From: JADJPO01 sp963724535
GTDB lineage: Bacteria > Actinomycetota > Actinomycetes > Actinomycetales > Kineosporiaceae
Length of the DNA stretch: 23,987 bases
Direction: 5' to 3'
Assembly: GCA_963724535.1 (NCBI GenBank)
Contig: CAVRVD010000006.1
Location: forward strand, 1 to 23,987
Part shown: one piece after another, positions 15,274 through 23,174 of the stretch
How the letters are laid out: each line of letters begins with the position of its first letter
Numbering within the stretch: the stretch's first letter is position 1
The notes under the pieces: model-generated
What the model saw: the letters and a program-made list of their open reading frames with translations, nothing else
The model's database searches: none
What the model was told of the DNA's origin: nothing
Translations under genes and position numbers: made by a program

Positions 15274-16497
15274 TCACCGCGAACCTTGCGGGGTCGCCCG
15301 GCTCTCGTGCACACCCTCGAGCCGTGCCTGCTCCTGCGACCGCATGCTCCGCACGGACTCGTTGATGGTGTCGATGTCGACGATGCCCTGGTAGGACCCT
15401 GCCGCGTCGACCACGATGGCTGTGCTGTACCTGGCACTGATCATCTCGTTCAAGGTGTCGCTCAAGGTGGCGTGAGGCGCCACCACGGCGTCCGGGGGAA
15501 GGCCGACCGCGCCCCACGAGCGCCCCTCCTGGTGGCGGACAAGGTGCTCGATGTTGACCCAGCTCAGCGGACGCCGGTTGCCGTCGAGGATGAGCACCGC
15601 ACTGCGGTTGCTGGTCTCGAGCAGTCGACGCACCTCGGCAGGACTGGCGTCCTCGGAGGCGGTCGGCCAGTCGCTCAGCTCGACGTCGCGCACCCGGCTC
15701 AGGCTGAGCCGCTTGAGCGAGGCGCCTCGACCGATGAAGTCCGCGACGAAGTCGTCGGCAGGATTGACCAGGATCCGCTCGGGAGTGTCGTACTGCGCGA
15801 TCTTCGACTGCTCACCGAGGATCGCGATGCGGTCGCCCATCTTGATCGCCTCGTCGATGTCGTGGGTGACGAAGATGATCGTCTTCTTCATCCGCTCCTG
15901 GATGCGGAGAAACTCGTTCTGCAACCGGTCGCGAGTGATCGGGTCGATCGCCCCGAAGGGCTCGTCCATCAGCATCACGTCGGGGTCGGCGCTCATCGCG
16001 CGGGCGACGCCCACCCGCTGCCGCTGTCCACCCGACAGCTCCTTGGGGTAGCGGTTGCGGTAGGCCGCGGGGGTCATGCCGACCATCTCGAGCAGCTCGT
16101 CGACCCGTTCGGAGACCCGCTTCTTGTCCCAGCCGAGCAGTCGGGGAACGGTGGCGATGTTCTCCGCGATCGTCTGGTGCGGGAACAGTCCGATCTGCTG
16201 GATCACGTACCCGATGCGTCGGCGCAGCAGGTCGGGGTTGACCTTCGTCACGTCCTCGCCGTCGAGGAAGATGCGCCCTGAGGTCGGTTCGATGATCCGG
16301 TTGATCATCTTCATCGTGGTCGTCTTGCCACAGCCCGACGGTCCCACCAGGATCACGATCTCCCCTTCGGGGATCTCCAGGGAGAGGTTCTCCACGGCCG
16401 GCGCCGACTGCCCCGGGAACCGCTTGGACAGGCCCTCGAGCCGGATCTCGATCTTGCCTCCGTCGCCTGCGCCACCCGCTGCATGCCTGTCGTTCAT
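15274..16497 (-). CDS. opuCA: Osmoprotectant ABC transporter ATPase with C-terminal CBS domains
   Basis: A 407-residue ATPase. Walker A is GPSGCGKTT (52-60), the signature LSGGQRQR starts at residue 154, Walker B is VMLMDEP (174-180) and the H-loop histidine is H212 in FVTHDIDEA. Residues ~270-400 form a pair of CBS domains (RSAVLILDGNRRPLSWVN; STAIVVDAAGSYQGIVDID). In OpuA-type importers these sense ionic strength and gate transport, so post-translational control by osmolarity is likely. The ATG at 16497 overlaps the stop of the upstream permease as ATGA. Together with two permeases and the binding lipoprotein it completes a compatible-solute importer. Confidence 0.93.
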   Translation of the reverse strand: MNDRHAAGGAGDGGKIEIRLEGLSKRFPGQSAPAVENLSLEIPEGEIVILVGPSGCGKTTTMKMINRIIEPTSGRIFLDGEDVTKVNPDLLRRRIGYVIQQIGLFPHQTIAENIATVPRLLGWDKKRVSERVDELLEMVGMTPAAYRNRYPKELSGGQRQRVGVARAMSADPDVMLMDEPFGAIDPITRDRLQNEFLRIQERMKKTIIFVTHDIDEAIKMGDRIAILGEQSKIAQYDTPERILVNPADDFVADFIGRGASLKRLSLSRVRDVELSDWPTASEDASPAEVRRLLETSNRSAVLILDGNRRPLSWVNIEHLVRHQEGRSWGAVGLPPDAVVAPHATLSDTLNEMISARYSTAIVVDAAGSYQGIVDIDTINESVRSMRSQEQARLEGVHESRATPQGSR

Positions 16498-17171
16498 CGA
16501 AGACCTTTCGAGACGGTGAGTCTGGAGATGAGGACGTAGACGAGGTCGAAGATCACGGCGAGGACCATCACCCCGAGGATTCCGCCGAGCACCTGGTTGA
16601 GCGCCGAGGCGCTGCCGATGCGTGCCAGCCCCGTGAAGATGTCGTTGCCGAGGCCAGGACCGTTGATGTAGGCGCCGATGGCGGCGATCCCGACCAGGAT
16701 CAGGGTCGAGACGCGCATTCCCGTGAGGATCACCGGCCACGCCAGGGGCAGCTCCACCCGCAGCAGGCGCGCGGTGCGTCCCATGCCCATCCCTTGAGCC
16801 GACTCCACGATGGCCGGGTCCACCTCGCGAAGTCCGACGATGGTGTTCCGCACGATCGGAAGGAGGCCGTACAGCACCAGCCCCAGGACGACGGACCGCG
16901 CTCCCAGTCCCAGCGGGGGGATGGAGATGAAGACGCCGAACAGCGCGATGGACGGGATGGTGAGGAACGTCCCGGTCACGGCCAGGGCGATCTCCCGGGG
17001 CCGCTCGGTGCGGTAGGTCGCCAGCCCCAGCCCCATGCCGACGACGGTCGCGATAACGACCGAGACGACCACCACCAGCGCATGCGCGATTGCCAGGTCG
17101 ACAAGATGCCCCCAGGTGAACTGCAGGTAGGTCCAGAAGCTGGCGAACCAGCCCGGTCCTTGCCCATTCAT
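16494..17171 (-). CDS. Osmoprotectant ABC transporter permease (first)
   Basis: A 225-residue permease, first gene of the four-gene operon. It has about five to six hydrophobic helices and the EAA loop ESAQGMGMGRTARLLRVELP. The region ILVGIAAIGAYINGPGLGND is conserved with OpuCB/OpuCD-type permeases. The start ATG at 17171 follows a GGAGGG ribosome site only three bases away, which is close. A short open frame with its own strong purine-rich site (ATG at 17212) ends in a TGA overlapping this ATG; it is probably not a real gene. The stop overlaps the ATPase start by four bases, so translation is coupled. Confidence 0.9.
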   Translation of the reverse strand: MNGQGPGWFASFWTYLQFTWGHLVDLAIAHALVVVVSVVIATVVGMGLGLATYRTERPREIALAVTGTFLTIPSIALFGVFISIPPLGLGARSVVLGLVLYGLLPIVRNTIVGLREVDPAIVESAQGMGMGRTARLLRVELPLAWPVILTGMRVSTLILVGIAAIGAYINGPGLGNDIFTGLARIGSASALNQVLGGILGVMVLAVIFDLVYVLISRLTVSKGLR

Positions 17172-17252
17172 GGCCCTCCGGGGACAACTGACAGACGCAC
17201 GATCTGGCCCATGGCTCTCCCCTCACCCTCGGCCGACTCTTTCATGGTGCAG

Positions 17253-17264
17253 TTGTGCACACAA
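17253..17264. promoter_or_regulatory. Inverted repeat TTGTG-CA-CACAA in the divergent intergenic region
   Basis: Two perfect 5-bp arms separated by two bases lie in the 263-bp space between the osmolyte transporter operon (leftward) and the BldC-like gene (rightward), about 80 bp upstream of the permease start. The position fits an operator for the transporter operon. This is a short repeat and could be chance. Confidence 0.3.
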
Positions 17265-17356
17265 GAAATGGCCCTCCTCGCCCGCGCAGGACGGGGGTAG
17301 GCGTCGCGGCACCTCTTCCTCGACGAAGTGACCAGACAGGGTTAGCCTTCGAGCAC

Positions 17357-17422
17357 AGCGCAACGGGCACATGGGGCAATACGGGCTCGCACGAGAGCGG
17401 GTCGTGGCCCTGCAGTTGCGCT
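17357..17422 (+). promoter_or_regulatory. 8-bp inverted repeat ending next to the ribosome site of the BldC-like gene
   Basis: AGCGCAAC (17357-17364) is exactly complementary to GTTGCGCT (17415-17422), 50 bases apart. The second arm ends two bases before the GGAGG ribosome site at 17425. In the mRNA leader this could form a long-range stem placed against the ribosome site; alternatively the arms could be protein-binding half-sites. Confidence 0.3.
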
Positions 17423-17434
17423 ACGGAGGTCACC

Positions 17435-18349
17435 ATGGGTTCCCGTCCGGAAGAACACGAGCTGCTGACTCCGCGTGAGGTCGGGAAGCTCCTCCATGTC
17501 GAGGCGCAGACCGTGAGCAGGTGGGCGATCACCGGCAGGATCCGCGCTGTGCGGACTCCCGGAGGACAGTGGCGCTGCTTCACCTCGGACGTCCTGGCCA
17601 TCGTGGCGCAGGGAGGCAGCCTGTCCTCCCAGGCGGCCCGTGAGAGCGCGGTGCACGAGCGAGCGGGTTCTTCACGAGGCGACACCGACCAGGCGGACGC
17701 GGAGGGGGAGACCGGGGACGCCCACCGTCGCGCCATCGCAGCCGCCGTGGTCGCGGAGGCGGTCGCCGTGGCGTTGGAGGCCGTGGCCGCCGAGGCAGCC
17801 GAGTCGGTGTCCCAGCGGGCAGCCGAGGTCGAGCGAGCCGAGCAGGTCGCCGCCAGTGCCGCCGAGACCGCCCGGGGGGCACGGGCGTTCGCAGCAGCGG
17901 CCGCGGCGCAGACGATGGCGCGCGAGGCCGACCAGGCGGCGTTGCTGGTGCAGAACCAGGCAGACGAAGCCGCCGCTCGCATCAAGGTCACGGCACAGCG
18001 GGCGGCACAGGAGCGCGCCCACGCGGCCGCGGCAGTCGACACGGTGTGCGAGGCCGCGATGGCGGTCCTCGTAGCGGCCGAGGTCGACGCGGCTGCCACC
18101 CTCACAGCCGAGGAGACGCGCAAGGCCGCGGCCGTGGTGGCTCGTGCGGTCGAGGCCGCGGCGTCCGCCGTCATCCACGCGGGCCGAGTCGCCGAGCACG
18201 AGATCGAGAACGACGTGGCGGCCGCCGCGTGGACCCTCGAGCACCATGCGGGCGCGAGAGCCCGACAGGTCGCGATCGACGCCGATGCGCGTGCCACCGG
18301 CATCGCGATCGCCGCCCGAGAGGCTGCTGCGGCCCTCAGGTGCCTGTGA
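17435..18349 (+). CDS. BldC/MerR-type helix-turn-helix protein with long alanine-rich helical tail
   Basis: A 304-residue protein. Its start is fixed by a strong GGAGGT site (17425-17430) five bases before the ATG at 17435. Residues ~10-50 (LLTPREVGKLLHVEAQTVSR, then RIRAVRTPGGQWRCF) match the winged HTH of BldC and excisionase-like proteins that bind direct repeats in DNA. After a short polar linker with DTDQADAEGE, the last ~207 residues are about 40 percent alanine, with Glu, Val, Arg and Asp, almost no Pro or Gly, and very few aromatics. They read as one long helix or coiled coil (AEAAESVSQRAAEVERAEQV; AEETRKAAAVVARAVEAAA). BldC itself is only ~70 residues, so the tail is an addition of unknown role, possibly oligomerisation or tethering. 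The gene is divergent from the osmolyte operon. Confidence 0.8.
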   Translation: MGSRPEEHELLTPREVGKLLHVEAQTVSRWAITGRIRAVRTPGGQWRCFTSDVLAIVAQGGSLSSQAARESAVHERAGSSRGDTDQADAEGETGDAHRRAIAAAVVAEAVAVALEAVAAEAAESVSQRAAEVERAEQVAASAAETARGARAFAAAAAAQTMAREADQAALLVQNQADEAAARIKVTAQRAAQERAHAAAAVDTVCEAAMAVLVAAEVDAAATLTAEETRKAAAVVARAVEAAASAVIHAGRVAEHEIENDVAAAAWTLEHHAGARARQVAIDADARATGIAIAAREAAAALRCL

Positions 18350-18357
18350 CCTCGCCG

Positions 18358-18433
18358 TGGAGCCGGTGACAGGAGTCGAACCCGCGACATCCTCATTACA
18401 AGTGAGGCGCTCTACCAACTGAGCTACACCGGC
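18358..18433 (-). tRNA. tRNA-Thr (anticodon UGU)
   Basis: The minus strand folds into a complete cloverleaf. The acceptor stem is GCCGGTG with CACCGGC. The D arm is GCTC…GAGC. The anticodon stem is CCTCA/TGAGG around the loop CTTGTAA, giving anticodon TGT, which reads ACA (Thr). The T arm contains TTCGACT. The CCA end is encoded (18358-18360). The 3' end lies eight bases from the stop codon of the convergent BldC-like gene. Confidence 0.95.
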
Positions 18434-18506
18434 CTGACCACGGAGCCCGTGGCGGACGCCATGCTAACCGAGCCCGCGTCGCAACCTTGTCGTCATCTGG
18501 CGGGCC

Positions 18507-18512
18507 TAGTGT
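18507..18512 (+). promoter_or_regulatory. Putative -10 element for a leaderless HAD-GH65 transcript
   Basis: TAGTGT fits the actinobacterial TAnnnT -10 pattern and lies seven bases before the ATG at 18520. There is no Shine-Dalgarno in between. This spacing is typical of leaderless mRNAs in actinomycetes, where transcription begins at or next to the start codon. No convincing -35 box is seen. Confidence 0.4.
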
Positions 18513-18519
18513 CGATCCC

Positions 18520-19241
18520 ATGACTGTGGCCTGGGACGAGTACGCCGCCGTGCTGTTCGACCTCGACGGGGTGGTCACCCCGACGGCCGAGGTGCACATG
18601 CGTGCCTGGGCGGCGATGTTCAACGACTTCCTGGACGAGCGCGGCGCGGCGGCCGCCGTACACCGACGACGACTACTTCGCCTACGTCGACGGCAAGCCC
18701 CGCTACGACGGGGTGCGGGACTTCCTGGCCTCCCGCGGCATCGAGCTGCCCGAGGGGCGACCGACCGACGACCCTGCCGAGGAGACCGTCTGCGGGCTGG
18801 GCAACCGCAAGAACGACGCCTTCGACCAGGTCCTGCACGACGAGGGCGTCGCGGCGTACCCGGGGTCGCTGGCGCTGCTGAAGCACCTGCGCGAGCGAGG
18901 GATGCCGATGGCGATCGTGTCGTCCTCCCGCAACGCCCCGGCCGTGCTGGAGGCCGCCGGCGTGGCGGCACTTCTTCTCCGTCGTCGTGCACGGCGGCAT
19001 CGCCGCCGAGCGCGGGATCCCCGGCAAGCCCGCTCCCGACACCTACGAGGCCGCCGCCGACGAGCTCGGCGTCGCCCACGACCGCTGCGTCGTGGTCGAG
19101 GACGCGATCAGCGGCGTCGCAGGCCGGGGCCGCCGGCGACTTCGGCCTGGTCATCGGCGTCGACCGCGGGGCCGGTGCGCGACGCGCTCCTGTGCGGCCG
19201 GCGCGGACGTCGTCGTCGCCGACCTCGGGGAGCTGCTGTGA
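18520..19241 (+). pseudogene. HAD-family beta-phosphoglucomutase-like hydrolase (frameshifted as read)
   Basis: Starts MTVAWDEYAAVLFDLDGVV with the HAD nucleophile and acid D14 and D16. The family continues in other frames: YTDDDYFAYVDGKPRYDGV, LGNRKNDAFDQVL, MPMAIVSSSRNAPAVLEAAG, GIPGKPAPDTYEAAADELGV, CVVVEDAISGV, and DALLC…GADVVVADLGELL up to the TGA at 19239. Five frame breaks (~18650, 18967, 19119, 19174, 19196) each vanish if one G after a C is removed, giving an unbroken protein of about 238 residues. The family converts beta-glucose-1-phosphate to glucose-6-phosphate and is commonly paired with GH65 phosphorylases, as here. The breaks are probably sequence errors, so the gene is likely functional. 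Confidence 0.82.
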
Positions 19242-21777
19242 GCGGGCCCTGCGCACGTCGCCCCACGCGACCTCCAGCGAGGACCCGCTGGACCGCACCC
19301 GCTTCCCGGTCGACGAGTGGCGGCTGGTCGAGACCCGCTTCGACGGCCGCGGACCTCGGGGTCACCGAGTCGCTGTTCAGCGTCGGCAACGGCTACCTCG
19401 GCCTGCGCGGCAACTACGAGGAGAGCCGCGACTTCCACACCAACGGCACCTTCGTCAACGGCTTCCACGAGACCTGGCCGATCCAGCACGCCGAGGAGGC
19501 CTTCGGCTTCGCCAAGGTCGGGCAGACGATCGTCAACGCCCCCGACGCCAAGGTCATCCGGCTCTACGTCGACGACGAGCCGCTGCAGCTCTCGACCGCC
19601 GACCTCGCTCGAGTACGAGCGGCGCCTCGACTTCCGCACCGGCGTCCTGACCCGCACCATCGCTGTGGCGCACCCCAGCGGCAAGCGGGTCCAGGTGGTC
19701 AGCCGCCGGATGGTCTCCTTCACCCAGCGCCACCTCGCCGTGATGACCTTCGAGGTCACCCTGCTCGACGCCGACGCCCCGGTCGCGATCTCCTCCCAGC
19801 TGCTCAACCGGCAGGACGGCGAGGCCGCGGACCACCTGCTGTCGACGCTGCAGCCGAGGAGGGCATGGACCCGCGCAAGGCGGAGCGGTTCAGCGCGCCG
19901 GGTGCTCGTGCCCGAGCGTCGACCAGCACCGACCAGACCGACGGGCCGCATCGCGCTCGGCTACCGGTGCGCCGAGAGCGGCATGACGATCGCGCGTCGC
20001 CGTCGACCACCGAGCTCGCAGACCGACAACGAGCACCAGCACGACCGGTCGAGAGCGGCGACGACATCGCCAAGGTGACCTACCGGGTCCAGGCCGAGCC
20101 CGGCGCAGCCGATCACGGCTGACCAAGATCGTCAGCCTACCACACCGCCGCGCGCCGTGCCGCCGCGCGAGCTGCTCGACCGCTGCGACCGCACCCTCGA
20201 CCGGGTGCGCTCGAGAGGGCGTCGAGCAGCAGTTCGACGACCAGCGCGGCCTGGCTCGACGACTTCTGGGCGCGCTCCGACGTCGAGGTCCCCGGCCAGC
20301 CCGAGGTCCAGCAGGCGGTGCGCTGGAACCTCTTCTCGCGTCGCTCCAGGCGTCGGCGCGCGCCGACGGCCACGGCATCTCCGCGAAGGGCGTCACCGGG
20401 TCGGGCTACGGCGGCCACTACTTCTGGGACACCGAGATCTACGTGATGCCCGTTCCTCACGTACACGACGCCCGGGGCGGCCCGCAACGCGCTGCGCTTC
20501 CGGCTACTCGCTGCTCGACGTCCGCGCGCGACCGCGCCCGCGAGCTGGCCCAGAAGGGCGCGCTGTTCCCGTGGCGCACGATCAACGGCGAGGAGGCCTC
20601 GGCCTACTACGCCGCCGGCACCGCGCAGTACCACATCGACGCCGACATCGCCTACGCGCTGAGCCAGTACGTCGGCGCCACGGGCGACAACGACTTCCTG
20701 CGACCGCGCAGGCGATCGACATCTTCGTCGAGACCGCGCGGCTGTGGGCCGACCTGGGCTTCTGGCGCGAGGAGGACGGCGGCGCCTTCCACATCCACGG
20801 CGTCACCGGGCCCGACGAGTACACGACCGTCGTCAACGACAACCTCTACACGAACGTGATGGCGCGCTTCAACCTGCGCCGCGCCGCCGAGGCGGTGCGT
20901 GACGCTCGCGGAGCAGCGACCCCGACGGCGTACGCCGCGATGGTGCGCCGGGTGCGGCTCGACGGACGGCGAGCGCGAGGAGTGGCGCGCGTGCGCGGCG
21001 GCGATGACGATCCCCTTCGACGAGCACCTCGGCATCCACCCGCAGGACTCCCACTTCCTCGAGCGCGAGATGTGGGACCTCGAGCCGCACCCCGGTCGAG
21101 AAGCGGCCGCTGCTGCTGCACTACCACCCGCTGGTGATCTACCGCTTCCAGGTGCTCAAGCAGGCCGACGTCGTGCTCGCGCTGTTCCTCCAGGGCGAGG
21201 ACTTCACCGTCGAGCAGAAGAAGGCCGACTTCGAGTACTACGACCCGATCACCACCGGCGACTCGACGCTGTCGGCGGTCGTGCAGTCGATCATCGCCGC
21301 CGAGGTCGGCTACCACGACCTGGCGCTGCGCTACTTCCACGCCGCGCTGTTCGTCGACCTCGCCGACCGGCACTCCAACACCTCCGACGGCGTGCACGTC
21401 GCCTCGACCGGCGGCGTGTGGAGCGCGCTGGTCTCCGGCTTCGGCGGCTTCCGCGACCTGGGCGACGGGCGCAGTGGACGCTCGACCCGCGGCTGCCCGA
21501 CGGGCTGGGAGTCGCTGACCTACCGGCTCACCCTGCGCGGCACCCGGGTGCGGGTCACCGTCAGCGCCGACGAGCTGCAGCTGAGCATCGAGGACGGGGA
21601 GCGAGCCGCTGACGTTCGTGGTCCGCGGGGACGCGGTCACGGTGCGGCCCGGCCGGCCCCGGTACCGTGCCGCTGCGCCGACCAGGGCCGCGGATCGAGG
21701 GCAGCCCGCCCAACCCCGCCGGCACCATCCGCGCCGACGGCACCGTCATCACCGCCACCGTGCCCTCCGGGGACTGA
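19238..21777 (+). pseudogene. Glycoside hydrolase family 65 disaccharide phosphorylase (frameshifted as read)
   Basis: GH65 sequence is spread over all three frames: FPVDEWRLVETRFD, GVTESLFSVGNGYLGLRGNY, NGTFVNGFHETWPIQHAEEA, GKRVQVVSRRMVSFTQRHLA, GVTGSGYGGHYFWDTEIYV, ELAQKGALFPWRTINGEEAS, HIHGVTGPDEYTTVVNDNLY (general acid Glu, codon 20817-20819), FTVEQKKADFEYYDPITTGD and DGVHVASTGGVWSALVSGFG. The family cleaves maltose, trehalose, kojibiose or similar with phosphate to give beta-glucose-1-phosphate; the specificity cannot be told. GTG at 19238 overlaps the HAD stop as GTGA. More than fifteen one-base insertions break the frame; removing a G after a C restores it at, for example, 19351, 19607, 20117, 20248, 20340, 20343, 20452, 20964 and 21094. 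The corrected length is about 835 residues, normal for the family. Confidence 0.85.
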
Positions 21778-21800
21778 CCGTGCGGCGACGGGGCGGGCTC

Positions 21801-22238
21801 TCAGCCCCGGCGCGGTCGGCGGGCGGCCCGCTCCGCGGCAGCCAGCTCCTTGGGCGGTGCGGCCCTCGTCGAACGACGGTGGGGCGGGGACCGAGGCCAC
21901 CCAGCCACCCAGTCGCTCCTCGCCGTGCGTGAGGTCGCGCAGGTCGCCCTCGGCGTAGGCGTACTCCGGCGACCAGAACAGCGCGTCGAAGGGGCACACC
22001 TCGATACAGATCGAGCAGTACATGCACACCGACCAGTCGATGGTGAACGTGTCGAGCACGTTGCGTGACCGGTCCCGTCCCCCCTGCCCGAGGCCGGGGC
22101 CACCTCCTTGTGCGCGTCGATCTCGATGCGACCACGCCGGGCACTCCCGGGCACAGGCCATGCACACCGTGCAGTTGGCCTCCACGAGCGCGATCACCCC
22201 GCGGCTGCGCGCGGGCAGGGCGGACGGCGCTCAGCCAT
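21801..22238 (-). pseudogene. nuoI: NuoI-like 2x[4Fe-4S] ferredoxin subunit (frameshifted as read)
   Basis: Two complete 4Fe-4S motifs are present: CTVCMACARECP and CMYCSICIEVCP, within VIALVEANCTVCMACAREC and TIDWSVCMYCSICIEVCPFD, followed by ALFWSPEYAYAEGDLRDLTH. This is the actinobacterial form of the complex I subunit that wires electrons from the input module toward NuoB. The frame changes near the start, at ~22127 (removing one + strand G gives AWCIEIDAHKEV), at ~22085-22095 and at ~21865 (restoring KELAAAERAARRPRRG and the stop at 21801). The ATG at 22238 overlaps the end of nuoC by eight bases. The protein is about 145 residues, with no NADH-binding part. It is the last gene of the cluster and convergent with GH65. 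Confidence 0.8.
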
Positions 22239-22707
22239 GGGCGCCGCCGTCACCTGGCCACGGCCGGTCCAGGCGTGACTCGAGGACGAACTCCTTGCGC
22301 AACGGGTGCCCCTCGAACCCCGGCGGCAGGAGCAGCCCCTCCAGGGCCAGCGGCTCCCCTGCCGCGGACAGGAAGGTGACCCCGAACATCTCCGCGGTCT
22401 CCCGCTCGTGCCAGGCGGCGCCGGCGAAGACGCCGGCCACCGAGGCCACCGTGGGCGACCCGGACGCGAGGTCGGTCCGCAGCACCAGGTGCTCGAAGGG
22501 CGCCGGTGACGCGACGTGGCAGACCACCTGCACGCCGGCCGGGTCGTCGACGGCGCTGAGGAAGTCGAAGAAGGTGCAGCCGAGGAGGTCCCGGGCCGCG
22601 GTGACCGCCGCCACCCAGGCTCCAGGGTCGACGCTGACGGTGTCCGGGCCGAAGCCGACCTCGTGGGTGGCGCCGGGCACGGCGGCGAGCAGGGGGGCGA
22701 GGTTCAT
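22231..22707 (-). CDS. nuoC: NuoC-like complex I 30-kDa subunit
   Basis: A 158-residue protein with the 30-kDa subunit signature WHERETAEMFGVTF and the conserved ending LLLPPGFEGHPLRKEF. The N-terminal half (GCTFFDFLSAVDDPAGVQVV, CHVASPAPFEHLVLRTDL) also fits. It belongs to the peripheral arm of NADH:quinone oxidoreductase or related hydrogenase/ferredoxin complexes, packing against NuoD and NuoB. The ATG at 22707 overlaps the nuoB stop as ATGA; the stop overlaps the nuoI start. No frameshift is seen. NuoD, which normally follows or is fused, is not in the window. Confidence 0.88.
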   Translation of the reverse strand: MNLAPLLAAVPGATHEVGFGPDTVSVDPGAWVAAVTAARDLLGCTFFDFLSAVDDPAGVQVVCHVASPAPFEHLVLRTDLASGSPTVASVAGVFAGAAWHERETAEMFGVTFLSAAGEPLALEGLLLPPGFEGHPLRKEFVLESRLDRPWPGDGGAHG

Positions 22708-23165
22708 CGGGGCTCCGCCCGGGGTCCCTGCTCGGTGAGCATCGCGTCGAGGGTGCGCAGGCCCTCGAACAGGGTCTCGGGCCGGGGCGGGCACCCGGGG
22801 ATGTAGAGGTCGACCGGCACCACCCGGTCGACGCCCTTGATCACGCAGTAGGAGTCCCAGTAGGGGCCGCCGGAGTTGGCGCAGGAACCGAAGGAGATCA
22901 CGTGGCGCGGCTGCGCCATCCGCTCCCACACCCGTCGTACGGCGGGGGCCATCTTGTCGGTGACGGTCCCGGAGATGACCAGGACGTCGGCGCGCTCGGG
23001 GGCGCCCGCATGGGGCTCCAGGCTCATCGCCTGGAGCGCGGCCACGTCGAGGGAGGCGGCGACGTACTCCACCGCACAGCAGGCCAGGCCCACGTCGAAC
23101 AGCCACAGCGACCACGACCGCTCGGTCGTCACCGTGACCCGCCCCGGGCCCGCCCCACTCGTCAC
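22704..23165 (-). CDS. nuoB: NuoB-like complex I subunit (cluster N2)
   Basis: A 153-residue protein containing the four cysteine ligands of the terminal [4Fe-4S] cluster N2: the adjacent pair in GLACCAVEY, one in VISFGSCANSGGPYWDSY and one in YIPGCPPRPETL. SGTVTDKMAPAVRRVWERM is also typical. N2 passes electrons to quinone in complex I, or to partner redox centres in related complexes. The GTG at 23165 is the only reasonable start and lacks a clear ribosome site. It begins nine bases after the cysA stop, so translation may depend on read-through from that gene. The frame is intact. Confidence 0.9.
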   Translation of the reverse strand: MTSGAGPGRVTVTTERSWSLWLFDVGLACCAVEYVAASLDVAALQAMSLEPHAGAPERADVLVISGTVTDKMAPAVRRVWERMAQPRHVISFGSCANSGGPYWDSYCVIKGVDRVVPVDLYIPGCPPRPETLFEGLRTLDAMLTEQGPRAEPR

Positions 23166-23174
23166 AGGTGCACT

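Noticed and set aside
17168..17245. Short leader peptide (starts at 17245 or 17212) whose TGA overlaps the first osmolyte permease ATG
   Set aside because: The 17212 start has a strong purine-rich site and the stop overlap is neat, but the codons are atypical for this genome and the frame is too short to distinguish from chance.
18600..21777. Programmed ribosomal frameshifting or true pseudogene decay in HAD/GH65
   Set aside because: Too many shifts, no slippery sites or stems, no substitution-type stops, and the same C-G insertion pattern occurs in unrelated neighbouring genes on the other strand.
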